This document shows, piece after piece, positions 39,116 to 47,013 of a DNA stretch of 64,000 nt. The notes under the pieces are model-generated. The model searched no databases and was not told the DNA's origin. It was given only the letters and a program-made list of their open reading frames with translations. Position 1 is the first letter of the stretch. Each line of letters begins with the position of its first letter. The stretch is taken from the NCBI RefSeq assembly GCF_041053105.1, contig NZ_CP163444.1:3596001-3660000 (forward strand), given 5' to 3'. This stretch comes from Streptomyces sp. R44. Its GTDB lineage: Bacteria > Actinomycetota > Actinomycetes > Streptomycetales > Streptomycetaceae. Both the position numbers and the translations under genes were made by a program.

Positions 39116-40864
39116 GTGACCAGTACCGCACCCGAGGCCCTGGAGGGCCAGCACCCCATGGCGGCGCCCGTGGCAGAGCCCTCTTCCTGGCAGCAGAGGC
39201 TGCGGCGCTTCGGCTACACGCCGCCGGCCACCGACCCGATCGGGCTGCGCGAGCGGCTCGTCCCCCCGTACACCCGGCCGTCCGAGCGGACGTGGTCGCT
39301 GCTCGGCATCGGCCCGGGCGGCGCCGACCGGCTGTGGCGGCTGCTGGCCTGGGGCGGTCCGCTCCTGGTCACGGCGGTCGCGGGCCTGCTGCGGTTCTGG
39401 AACCTGGGCAAGCCGCACGCGGTGATATTCGACGAGACGTACTACGCCAAGGACTCCTGGGCCCTGATCAACCAGGGGTACGAGGGGGCCTGGCCGAAGG
39501 ACATCGACAAGACGATCCTCACCGACCCGGGTTCGGTCCTGGTGCCGACGGATCCCGGCTATGTCGTGCACCCGCCGATGGGCAAATGGGTGATCGGCGT
39601 CGGTGAGAAGCTCTTCGGCTTCGAGCCCTTCGGCTGGCGCTTCATGGTCGCCCTGCTCGGCACGCTGTCCGTGCTGATGCTGTGCCGGATCGGCCGCCGT
39701 CTGTTCCGCTCGACGTTCCTGGGCTGCCTGGCGGGCCTGCTCCTGGCCGTCGACGGACTGCACTTCGTGATGAGCCGCACCGCGCTGCTCGACCAGGTGC
39801 TGATGTTCTTCGTGCTCGCCGCCTTCGGCTGCCTGGTCCTCGACCGGGACCGGACGAGGAAGCGGCTCGCGGCCGCGCTCCCCGAGGACGAGGAGGGGGT
39901 GCTGCGGCCCGACGCGGACATCGCGGAGTCCCTGCGCCTGGGCTGGCGGCCGTGGCGGATCGCGGCCGGCGTGTCCCTGGGCCTCGCCGCGGCGACCAAG
40001 TGGAACGGCCTCTACGTGATGGTCGCCTTCGGTCTCCTCACCGTCCTGTGGGACGTCGGCGGCCGCCGCACGGCCGGCGCCGTCCGCCCGCACCTCGCGG
40101 TGATCAAGAAGGACCTGGTCCCCGCGTTCGTCTCCGTCGTCCCGGTGGCCATCGGCACGTACCTGGCGACCTGGACCGGCTGGCTTGCCACCGACAAGGG
40201 CTACTTCCGCCACTGGGCCGAGGAGCACGACAAGGCGGTCGGCGGCGGCACCTGGGGCTGGCTCCCGGACTGGCTGCGCAGCCTCTGGCACTACGAGTCC
40301 GAGGTGTACACCTTCCACGTCGGCCTGACCTCGCCGCACACCTACCAGTCCAACCCCTGGTCCTGGATCGTCCTGGGGCGGCCCGTCTCGTACTTCTACG
40401 AGTCCCCCGCCCCCGGCACGGCGGGCTGCCCGGTGACGGCGAAGGAGAAGTGCGCCCAGGAGGTCCTGGCGCTGGGCACCCCGCTCCTCTGGTGGGCCGC
40501 CTGCTTCGCGATCCTGTACATCCTGTGGCGCTGGGCCTTCCGCCGCGACTGGCGCGCGGGCGCGATCGCCTGCGGCATCGCGGCCGGCTGGCTCCCCTGG
40601 TTCCTTTACCAGGAACGCACCATCTTCCTTTTCTACGCGGTCGTCTTCGTGCCTTTCCTGTGCCTGGCGGTGGCCATGATGCTGGGCGCGATCATCGGCC
40701 CCCGAGGCTCCTCGGAAAGACGCCGCACTTTCGGCGCGGTGGCGGCGGGCTGCCTGGTCCTGCTCATCGTCTGGAATTTCATCTACTTCTGGCCCATCTA
40801 CACCGGCACTCCCATTCCGATGGACCAGTGGCGGGCCAGGATGTGGCTCGACACCTGGGTGTAG
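39116..40864 (+). CDS. pmt: Protein O-mannosyltransferase (GT39)
   Basis: Transfers mannose from polyprenyl-phosphate-mannose to Ser/Thr of exported proteins; Streptomyces Pmt is the phage phi-C31 receptor-modifying enzyme and affects antibiotic sensitivity. The 582-residue protein has about ten membrane helices, the catalytic Asp106-Glu107 in Phe-Asp-Glu-Thr-Tyr-Tyr-Ala-Lys on the first external loop, and His-Pro-Pro-Met-Gly-Lys. GTG at 39116 was chosen because the frame continues upstream only into sequence antisense to rsmI. Likely substrates include Thr-rich wall proteins such as the one at 8.5 kb. Confidence 0.95.
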   Translation: MTSTAPEALEGQHPMAAPVAEPSSWQQRLRRFGYTPPATDPIGLRERLVPPYTRPSERTWSLLGIGPGGADRLWRLLAWGGPLLVTAVAGLLRFWNLGKPHAVIFDETYYAKDSWALINQGYEGAWPKDIDKTILTDPGSVLVPTDPGYVVHPPMGKWVIGVGEKLFGFEPFGWRFMVALLGTLSVLMLCRIGRRLFRSTFLGCLAGLLLAVDGLHFVMSRTALLDQVLMFFVLAAFGCLVLDRDRTRKRLAAALPEDEEGVLRPDADIAESLRLGWRPWRIAAGVSLGLAAATKWNGLYVMVAFGLLTVLWDVGGRRTAGAVRPHLAVIKKDLVPAFVSVVPVAIGTYLATWTGWLATDKGYFRHWAEEHDKAVGGGTWGWLPDWLRSLWHYESEVYTFHVGLTSPHTYQSNPWSWIVLGRPVSYFYESPAPGTAGCPVTAKEKCAQEVLALGTPLLWWAACFAILYILWRWAFRRDWRAGAIACGIAAGWLPWFLYQERTIFLFYAVVFVPFLCLAVAMMLGAIIGPRGSSERRRTFGAVAAGCLVLLIVWNFIYFWPIYTGTPIPMDQWRARMWLDTWV

Positions 40865-40879
40865 CGGGGGAATTGCGGT

Positions 40880-40910
40880 AAGAGGGCGCGACCACTGGTC
40901 GCGCCCTCTT
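40880..40910 (+). terminator. Terminator after pmt
   Basis: A perfect 14-bp stem AAGAGGGCGCGACC (40880-40893) with its complement (40897-40910) and a 3-nt loop ACT, followed by a short T-rich stretch. Confidence 0.88.
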
Positions 40911-41030
40911 GGTTGTTGTCGGTGGCTGCCAGTGGGCCCTGGCGGCCCCTCGACGGCCCACAGACGGCCCGGGACGACCTCCGCTTGCCCCTCCGGCGTC
41001 AGAGCCGTCCCCGCCCTACTATCAACGCCC

Positions 41031-41828
41031 ATGTCCACCACCAGCTCACCGATACCCGTCCTCCGGGGCCGCGCCGGTACCACCCTCCAGGCTCAGGACG
41101 ACGTCCTCGTCCTGAGCCGGCGGCGCAAGGAGAAGCGGATCCCGCTCCAGGCCGTCCGCCGAGTCGGCGCCGAGGGCCGTGCCCTTGCCGTGGAGCTGAC
41201 CGCCCCGGCCGGGACGACCCCGGTCACGTACAAGGTCCGGGGCGTGAGTGAGGTGGCGGCCACGGCGTTCGCCGACGCCGTCACCGCGCTCCTGCCGGAG
41301 GAGCGGGCGGCCGACGGCACGGCTCTCGTCACCGACAGCGCGCCGGCGGGGTCCGATGACGACTGGTACACGCGCGCGTTCAGGCTCACGGCGTGGGTCA
41401 CCGGCCTGGTGGCGGTCGGGGTGGCCGTACCCCTGGGCATCGTGGAGTCGGTGAGCCGCGCGGTCGCGTTCTCGGTGTTCACCCCCATCGCCGTGGGCAT
41501 CGTCGCGTTCGGGGTCGCGGCCCTGTCCATGCAGTACCGCGAGTGGACCTACCCCCGGTACGGCATCACCGTCGAGGCGGTGCGCCGCGGCCCCAGGGAC
41601 TACGCCTACACCGACCTGCAGGGCGTGGTCCGCGGCGCGTACATCTCCGGCAGCGCGCCGACCATCAAGGTCGCCTACCACCCGAGGAACCCCGCCGACC
41701 CGGTCCATGCGAAATCGTGGATTGCCAAGGCGGCGGGCACGCTCGTCTTCCTGGCCATCATCGCCGTCGGTCTCGCCTTCCTGGCCCTCACCATCTCCAT
41801 GGCCGTCGACGGCTTCCAACGCGCCTGA
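41031..41828 (+). CDS. Membrane protein with two helical hairpins, unknown function
   Basis: A 265-residue protein. The N-terminal 100 residues are soluble and resemble a PH-like or DUF domain (Leu-Ser-Arg-Arg-Arg-Lys-Glu-Lys-Arg followed by Val-Arg-Arg-Val-Gly-Ala-Glu-Gly). Two membrane helices lie at about 118-140 and 148-170, a soluble loop with Tyr-His-Pro-Arg-Asn-Pro-Ala-Asp-Pro (DUF3592-like) follows, and a final helix at about 235-258. I cannot assign a function. It stands alone between pmt and the PBP gene. Confidence 0.7.
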   Translation: MSTTSSPIPVLRGRAGTTLQAQDDVLVLSRRRKEKRIPLQAVRRVGAEGRALAVELTAPAGTTPVTYKVRGVSEVAATAFADAVTALLPEERAADGTALVTDSAPAGSDDDWYTRAFRLTAWVTGLVAVGVAVPLGIVESVSRAVAFSVFTPIAVGIVAFGVAALSMQYREWTYPRYGITVEAVRRGPRDYAYTDLQGVVRGAYISGSAPTIKVAYHPRNPADPVHAKSWIAKAAGTLVFLAIIAVGLAFLALTISMAVDGFQRA

Positions 41829-41857
41829 TCCCCCGGCGGCCGCCCGACCTTGATTAC

Positions 41858-41871
41858 TTGAACGCGTTCAA
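41858..41871. promoter_or_regulatory. TetR-like palindrome upstream of the PBP gene
   Basis: TTGAACGCGTTCAA is a perfect 14-bp palindrome 135 nt before the PBP start. TetR-family operators often look like this, but no TetR gene is adjacent, so regulation would be in trans. Confidence 0.5.
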
Positions 41872-42005
41872 ACTACGGTGGCTGCTGCGGGCGGTGCGAC
41901 ACCGGTCCGTTGGGACGGGTATGACGGATGTGGCGTCCGTTGCTCGACACGCGAACGCCACGGCTGCTTGACTCGTCGGTCCACCTGGGGAGGGGAGGCG
42001 CAGTC

Positions 42006-43643
42006 ATGCGCAGTGGAGTCAAGGTCACGATCGTCGGGGGCGTGTTCCTCGTCGTGGCGAGCGGAGTCGGGTACGGGGGGTACAACCTCTGGACGGGGGT
42101 CACCGGCGGGGAGACGTCCGTGGGCGCCAAGGCCGGTGACGCGCCGAAGACGGGGCCCGTCACCGACGACGAGGTCACGGCCACCGCGAAGGACTTCCTG
42201 GCCGCCTGGGCCGCCGGGGAGTCGGACCGGGCGGCCCAGCTGACGAACGACCCGGTCTCGGCGGGAGCCGCGGTCGCCGCCTACCGGGAGGGGGCGAAGG
42301 TCGCGAAGGCCGTCATCACGCCGGGGGCGGCCGTCGGGCCGAAGGTGCCGTTCACGGTACGGGCGACCGTCACGTACGAGGGCGTGTCCAAGGACCTGTC
42401 GTACGCCTCCGAACTGACCGTGGTGCGCGGGCAGAGCACCGGCCGCCCGCTCGTGAAGTGGCAGCCCGCCGTCCTCCACCCGAAGCTGACCGCCGCCGGC
42501 ACCCTGCGGACGGGCGTCGCGAAGACCGCCGAGGTGAAGGCCGTCGACCGCGACGGCGTGGAGCTGACGGCGGCGAAGTACCCCTCGCTCGGGCCGGTCC
42601 TGGCCGAACTCCGCAAGCGGTACGGGTCGAAGGTCGACGGCACCGCCGGCGTCGAGACCTGGATCGACTCGGGCAGCGAGGGCGTCGCCGACACGCCCCT
42701 GCTCGTCCTGCGGAAGGGGAAGCCGGGCACCCTGAAGACGACCATCGACGCGGACGTCCAGGCGGCGGCGGAGAAGGCCGTCAGGGGGTACGGCTCCGCC
42801 TCGGTGGCCGCGATCGAGCCGTCCACCGGGGCGATACGGGCGGTCGCCAACAGCCCGGCCAAGGAGTTCAACACCGCGCTCCAGGGCCAGCAGGCCCCCG
42901 GCTCCACGATGAAGATCGTCACGGCGGCGATGATGATGGAGCACGGTCTGGCCACGCCCGACACCAAGGTCGAGTGTCCGCCGGACGTCCTGTCGCGAGG
43001 TGCCACCTTCCAGAACCTCAAGCGGTTCAGCATCAGCGGCGGCACCCTCACCGACGCGTTCCGCCGCTCCTGCAACACCGCCTTCATCAAGGCGATCACC
43101 AAGCTCAGCGACAAGGGCGTCGCGGACACCGCCCTCGGCACCACCGCCCGCCACCGGTTCGGCATCGGCGAGGAGTGGAACATCGGCGTCCAGGCCTCGG
43201 ACGGCAGCGTCCCCGAGTCGGCCGGCAGCGAGACGCCCGCCTCGTACATCGGCCAGGGCAAGATCACGATGAGCGCCCTGAACGTCGCCTCGCTCTCCGC
43301 GACCGCGAAGAACGGCCGGTTCCTCCAGCCCTACCTGGTGGCGCGGGACCTCGACGACCGCGCGTTCGCCACGGCGGAGCCGCTCCCCGGCGAGGTCGCC
43401 AGTGGGCTGCGCCGGATGATGAAGGCGGCGGCGACGAACGGTACGGCGGCCGAGGCGATGGCGGGGGTGCCGTCGCCGAAGGGCGCCAAGACCGGCTCGG
43501 CGGAGGTCGACGGCCAGTCCACCTCGAACAGCTGGTTCACCGGCTACTCGGGCGACCTCGCCGCCGCGGCCGTCGTCCAGGCCGGCGGCCACGGCGGCGA
43601 CGCGGCGGGCCGGGTGGTCGCGAAGGTCCTGAAGGCGGGGTGA
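42006..43643 (+). CDS. Penicillin-binding transpeptidase with NTF2-like domain
   Basis: A single-pass membrane D,D-transpeptidase of 545 residues that cross-links peptidoglycan. One N-terminal membrane helix (about 5-25), an NTF2-like/MecA-N domain (about 55-150), a dimerisation-like segment, then the transpeptidase domain with Ser300-x-x-Lys303 (Pro-Gly-Ser-Thr-Met-Lys), Ser355-Cys-Asn357 and Lys495-Thr-Gly497. All three active-site motifs are intact. The layout matches class B PBPs such as the PbpA-related or MecA-like proteins duplicated in Streptomyces. ATG at 42006 follows GGGGAGGGGAGG. The gene ends in a short tandem repeat that duplicates its own last codons. Confidence 0.93.
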   Translation: MRSGVKVTIVGGVFLVVASGVGYGGYNLWTGVTGGETSVGAKAGDAPKTGPVTDDEVTATAKDFLAAWAAGESDRAAQLTNDPVSAGAAVAAYREGAKVAKAVITPGAAVGPKVPFTVRATVTYEGVSKDLSYASELTVVRGQSTGRPLVKWQPAVLHPKLTAAGTLRTGVAKTAEVKAVDRDGVELTAAKYPSLGPVLAELRKRYGSKVDGTAGVETWIDSGSEGVADTPLLVLRKGKPGTLKTTIDADVQAAAEKAVRGYGSASVAAIEPSTGAIRAVANSPAKEFNTALQGQQAPGSTMKIVTAAMMMEHGLATPDTKVECPPDVLSRGATFQNLKRFSISGGTLTDAFRRSCNTAFIKAITKLSDKGVADTALGTTARHRFGIGEEWNIGVQASDGSVPESAGSETPASYIGQGKITMSALNVASLSATAKNGRFLQPYLVARDLDDRAFATAEPLPGEVASGLRRMMKAAATNGTAAEAMAGVPSPKGAKTGSAEVDGQSTSNSWFTGYSGDLAAAAVVQAGGHGGDAAGRVVAKVLKAG

Positions 43644-43703
43644 CCATCGTCGCTCCGAAGGCGGGGTGACCATCGTGGTCCTGAAGCCGGGGCGACCCGG
43701 AGG
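43629..43703 (+). repeat. 26-bp tandem repeat at the PBP stop codon
   Basis: Three units with a 26-bp period start with GAAG at 43631, 43657 and 43683. The first unit holds the PBP stop codon (Lys-Ala-Gly-stop), the second repeats it almost exactly, and the third has diverged. It is probably a slippage duplication of the gene's 3' end. Confidence 0.75.
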
Positions 43704-43766
43704 GCGCGCGGCCGGGGCCGGAACCCGGTCGCGTGCCCCGTACACCGACCGCTAGCGTGTCGGGGC

Positions 43767-44264
43767 ATGACGACCCACGAGGACACCGCCTCCGCCGCCC
43801 ATCCCCAGTTCGCCGCAGCGCTCCGGGACTTGGGGCTCGATGTCGAGATCCGCCGTTTCCCGGACGAGACCCGCACCGCCCAGCAGGCCGCCGACGCCAT
43901 CGGCTGCGCGGTCGGCGAGATCGTGAAGTCGCTGATCTTCGCGGCCGACGGGGTGCCGGTCCTGGTCCTGATGGACGGCGCGTCGCGCGTGGACGTCGAG
44001 CGGGTGCGTCAGGAGCTGGGCGCGGAGAAGGTGACCCGCGCCGACGCGAAGGCGGTCCGGGAGACGACCGGGTACGCGATCGGGGGCGTGCCGCCGTTCG
44101 GGCACCGCACCCGGACCAGGGTCCTCGCCGACCGGGGCATCCTCGACCACACGGTGGTGTGGGCGGCGGCGGGCACCCCGCACACGGTCTTCGCGATGGA
44201 CCCCGAGACGCTGGTCACGCACGCCGGCGGCACGCTCGTGGACGTCCGCGAGCCCGTGAAGTGA
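43767..44264 (+). CDS. YbaK/EbsC-family aminoacyl-tRNA deacylase (first copy)
   Basis: A 165-residue protein with the YbaK/ProX fold: Thr-Ala-Gln-Gln-Ala-Ala, the conserved Lys in Glu-Ile-Val-Lys-Ser-Leu-Ile-Phe, and a C-terminal Gly-Gly-Val-Pro-Pro-Phe-Gly-His. Family members hydrolyse mischarged tRNAs (for example Cys-tRNA-Pro or Ala-tRNA-Pro) in trans. The specific substrate cannot be told. The stop overlaps an EamA transporter start by 4 nt, so the two form an operon. Confidence 0.87.
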   Translation: MTTHEDTASAAHPQFAAALRDLGLDVEIRRFPDETRTAQQAADAIGCAVGEIVKSLIFAADGVPVLVLMDGASRVDVERVRQELGAEKVTRADAKAVRETTGYAIGGVPPFGHRTRTRVLADRGILDHTVVWAAAGTPHTVFAMDPETLVTHAGGTLVDVREPVK

Positions 44265-45112
44265 CCCCGCTCGTCACGCTCGCGGTCCTCGTCGCGGCGG
44301 TCACGCACGCCGGCTGGAACGCCATCGCGCACCACATCAAGGACCAGCTGCTCTCCTTCACGCTGATATCCGGCGGCGGGGCGCTGCTCGGTCTGCTCGC
44401 GGCCTGCTTCGTACCGCTGCCGGCGGCGGGCGCGTGGCCGTACCTGATCACGTCGGCGGCCCTGCACGTCGGCTACATGGCCCTGCTGATGCGGTCGTTC
44501 ACGCTGGGCGACTTCGGTCAGATGTACCCGATCGCGCGGGGTACGGCCCCGCTGGTCGTGACCCTCCTCGCGGCGGTCTTCCTCCACGAGGTGCCGGGCG
44601 GCCGGCAGCTGCTCGGGGTGGCGGTGGCCTGCGCCGGCCTGACGGGCCTGGCGCTGTGGGGCATCCGGGGCAAGGACGCCCGCCCGCACTGGCCGGCGCT
44701 GCTCGCGGCGGGCGCGACGGGCCTGTCGATCGCCCTGTACACGGTGGTCGACGGCGTCGGCGTCCGCGCCTCCGGCACCCCGCTGGGCTACATCGCGTGG
44801 CTGATGATCCTGGAGGGCCTCGCGATCCCGGCGTACGCCCTGTGGACCCGCCGCGCGGCCCTGGTCCCCCAGCTCCGCCCGTACGCGGCCCGCGGCCTCC
44901 TCGGCGCGGCCCTCTCGGTCACGGCGTACGCCCTCGTCCTGTGGGCCCAGACGAAGGCCCCGCTGGCCCCGATCGCCGCCCTGCGCGAGTCCTCCATCAT
45001 CGTGGGCGCGGCCATCGGCGCCCTCTTCTTCAAGGAGGGCTTCGGCGTCCCGAGGGTCGCGGCGGCGGGCCTGATGGTGGTGGGCATCGGGCTGATGCTG
45101 CACGCGGGCTGA
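44261..45112 (+). CDS. EamA/DMT-family transporter
   Basis: A 283-residue integral membrane protein with about ten helices and two EamA repeats (first Pro-Ile-Ala-Arg-Gly-Thr-Ala-Pro-Leu, second Ala-Ala-Leu-Arg-Glu-Ser-Ser), typical of drug/metabolite exporters, some of which export amino acids. The GTG at 44261 overlaps the upstream YbaK-family stop (GTGA). Pairing with a tRNA-editing enzyme suggests handling of amino acids or analogues, but this is inference. Confidence 0.88.
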   Translation: MTPLVTLAVLVAAVTHAGWNAIAHHIKDQLLSFTLISGGGALLGLLAACFVPLPAAGAWPYLITSAALHVGYMALLMRSFTLGDFGQMYPIARGTAPLVVTLLAAVFLHEVPGGRQLLGVAVACAGLTGLALWGIRGKDARPHWPALLAAGATGLSIALYTVVDGVGVRASGTPLGYIAWLMILEGLAIPAYALWTRRAALVPQLRPYAARGLLGAALSVTAYALVLWAQTKAPLAPIAALRESSIIVGAAIGALFFKEGFGVPRVAAAGLMVVGIGLMLHAG

Positions 45113-45129
45113 CGGGTCCCTCGGCGCGC

Positions 45130-45160
45130 TTGCGTCTCCCGTAGGGGGAGGCCTCAGGGT
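45130..45160 (+). promoter_or_regulatory. MerR-type promoter with central dyad
   Basis: TTGCGT (45130-45135) is followed about 19 nt later by a CAGGGT-like -10, with CTCCC-GTAGG-GGGAG dyad in the long spacer, the arrangement recognised by MerR-family activators. The ATG at 45167 falls where transcription would start, so the merR mRNA is probably leaderless and autoregulated. Confidence 0.5.
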
Positions 45161-45166
45161 GGGGGC

Positions 45167-46039
45167 ATGGACGAGGACATCGCGTTGGGGATCGGGGAGC
45201 TGGCCCGGCGGGGCGGGGTCTCCGTGAAGACCGTTCGGTTCTACTCCGATCAGGGGCTTCTCGTGCCCGCCGGGCGCAGTGCCGCCGGTTACCGGCTGTA
45301 CGGCGTCGAGGCCGTCGCGCGGCTCGAACTGGTGCGGACCCTGCGGGACCTGGGGATCGACCTGCCGACGGTGCGGCGGGTACTGGACCGGGAGGTCTCG
45401 CTGCCGGAGGTCGCCGCGGTGCACGCCGAGGCGCTCGACGTGCAGATCAGGACCCTGCGGTTGCGGCGGGCCGTGCTGACGGCGGTGGCCTCGCGTGGAT
45501 CTACTCCCGAGGAGACGGAACTCATGCACAGGCTCGCCCGGCTTTCCGAGGACGAACGCCGGCTTCTGGTCCAGGACTTCCTCGATTCCGTGTTCGCGGG
45601 AATCGGGGCCGAGGGTCTCTTCGCCGGGGTGCGGAGGTCGATGACGCCCGAGCTTCCCGACGATCCCTCGCCCGCCCGGATCCGCGCCTGGGTCGAACTC
45701 GCCGAGCTCGCTCAGGACCCGGAGTTCCGGGCGTCCCTGCGGAGGGCCGTGGAGGGGGAGGCCGAGGGGTTCGAGGGGGTTCCCCGGCCCGGCGTCGCCG
45801 CCGTGGTGCGGGAGCTCGTCGGGCCCGCCCTCCGCGACGGGGTGGATCCCCGCTCGCCCGAGGCCGAGCCCTTCGTACGGGGCGTGCTCGGCCACTGCAC
45901 GGAGGAACAGCTCCAGGGGCTCGTCGATCCGCTGCGCGAGCGGTACTTGGAGCTGCTCGCCGTCGTCAACGGGTGGCCCCCGCCGGAGAGTCACGCGCCC
46001 GCCGTCGCCTGGACCCTGCGCGCGCTCGCCGGCGCCTAG
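45167..46039 (+). CDS. MerR-family transcriptional regulator
   Basis: A 290-residue regulator. The MerR winged helix occupies about 8-75 (Gly-Glu-Leu-Ala-Arg-Arg-Gly-Gly-Val-Ser with Thr-Val-Arg-Phe-Tyr), followed by a dimerisation coiled coil and a helical C-terminal domain of about 170 residues with no Cys cluster, so it is more likely a ligand sensor than a metal sensor. Its stop overlaps the convergent SDR gene by 4 nt. Its own promoter has the typical MerR shape. Confidence 0.9.
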   Translation: MDEDIALGIGELARRGGVSVKTVRFYSDQGLLVPAGRSAAGYRLYGVEAVARLELVRTLRDLGIDLPTVRRVLDREVSLPEVAAVHAEALDVQIRTLRLRRAVLTAVASRGSTPEETELMHRLARLSEDERRLLVQDFLDSVFAGIGAEGLFAGVRRSMTPELPDDPSPARIRAWVELAELAQDPEFRASLRRAVEGEAEGFEGVPRPGVAAVVRELVGPALRDGVDPRSPEAEPFVRGVLGHCTEEQLQGLVDPLRERYLELLAVVNGWPPPESHAPAVAWTLRALAGA

Positions 46040-46821
46040 CCTTCCCCCAGCACCTCCGCGAAGTGCGTGTTCACGGCGAGCAGGCCGCCGTCCACGCGGA
46101 GGGTGGTGCCCGTGATCCAGGACGCGTCGGCGGAGGCCAGGAAGGCCACCGCCGCCGCCACGTCCTCCGGGGTGCCGACGCGGCCCAGGGGGTAGACGCG
46201 GGTGGCGAGGGCCGCGAGATCGGTCTCGCGGCCCTCCCAGGCCGTCGTCGCGATCGTGCCCGGGTTGATCTGGTTGACCCGGACCCCGCGCGGAGCGGCG
46301 TCGCCCGCCAGCGTCCGGGTCAGCGATGCCAGGCCCGCCTTGGCCGCGCTGTAGGCGTGGTTGCCGAAGTCCGCCTCCGCGTTGACGGAGCCGATCGTGA
46401 CGATCGCCCCGCGCCCGCCGGCCGCCGCGAGGTGCGGCAGTGCCGCCCGTGCGCAGCGGACGGCGCCCATCAGCGTGACGTCGAGCTGGCCGGTCCAGCC
46501 CGCGTCGGGTTCGTCCTCGAAGCGGTCCCGGTCGGGGGCGACGGGGGCGAGGGCGTTGTTGACGAGTACGTCCAGGCGGCCGAAGGTCTTCACGGCGTAC
46601 GCGACGGCCTCGTCCACCGACTCCTGGTCGCCGACGTCGCAGCGCGCCGCCACCGCCCCGGGGAGTTCCTCCGCGGTCCGCTCCGCCGCCGCCGCGTCGA
46701 TGTCCGTCACGAGGACCCGCGCGCCCTCCGCCGCGAGCCGCCGGGCGGTGGCCGCGCCGATGCCGCGCGCCGCGCCGGTGACCAGTACCGCGTACCCCTC
46801 GAAGCGTTTCGTGAGATCCAT
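46036..46821 (-). CDS. Short-chain dehydrogenase/reductase next to amino-acid hydroxylase
   Basis: A classical SDR of 261 residues. The NAD(P) loop Thr-Gly-Ala-Ala-Arg-Gly-Ile-Gly is at 15-22, Asn-Asn-Ala at 88-90, and the catalytic Ser145, Tyr157 and Lys161 are in place, with a C-terminal Val-Asp-Gly-Gly. An Asp at the end of the second beta strand (Thr-Asp-Ile-Asp, 39-42) favours NAD over NADP. It is divergent from the 2OG-Fe dioxygenase; by analogy with the Bacillus hydroxyisoleucine pathway it might oxidise a hydroxylated amino acid. That is inference; many other alcohols are possible. Confidence 0.88.
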   Translation of the reverse strand: MDLTKRFEGYAVLVTGAARGIGAATARRLAAEGARVLVTDIDAAAAERTAEELPGAVAARCDVGDQESVDEAVAYAVKTFGRLDVLVNNALAPVAPDRDRFEDEPDAGWTGQLDVTLMGAVRCARAALPHLAAAGGRGAIVTIGSVNAEADFGNHAYSAAKAGLASLTRTLAGDAAPRGVRVNQINPGTIATTAWEGRETDLAALATRVYPLGRVGTPEDVAAAVAFLASADASWITGTTLRVDGGLLAVNTHFAEVLGEG

Positions 46822-46881
46822 GGGCAGATCCCAGCATCCCGTGAAACCTTTTCGCAACACATTGTTCACGGAATTCACGGA

Positions 46882-46964
46882 CGAATGGCCAGAGATGGCC
46901 AGAGAACGCGAACTCGCGGCCATTCGGCCAGGGCCGAAAGTCTTTGACACCCGTCCCGTGTCAA
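46882..46964. promoter_or_regulatory. Structured divergent control region of SDR and dioxygenase
   Basis: It contains a long-range inverted repeat CGAATGGCC (46882-46890)/GGCCATTCG (46918-46926), two tandem ATGGCCAGAG copies (46885-46904), and a perfect dyad TTGACAC (46944-46950), 7 nt, GTGTCAA (46958-46964). The last dyad includes a TTGACA hexamer that could be the -35 of the dioxygenase gene. The number of symmetrical elements suggests binding by at least one regulator. Confidence 0.5.
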
Positions 46965-47013
46965 TAGCACGATCCACCCCGCCGACGATTACTTTTCGAC
47001 CCAGGGGGAAACA

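Noticed and set aside
41928..42005. Upstream extension of the PBP gene to an earlier start
   Set aside because: The frame continues to 41928, but the strong GGGGAGGGGAGG site and the membrane helix favour the ATG at 42006.
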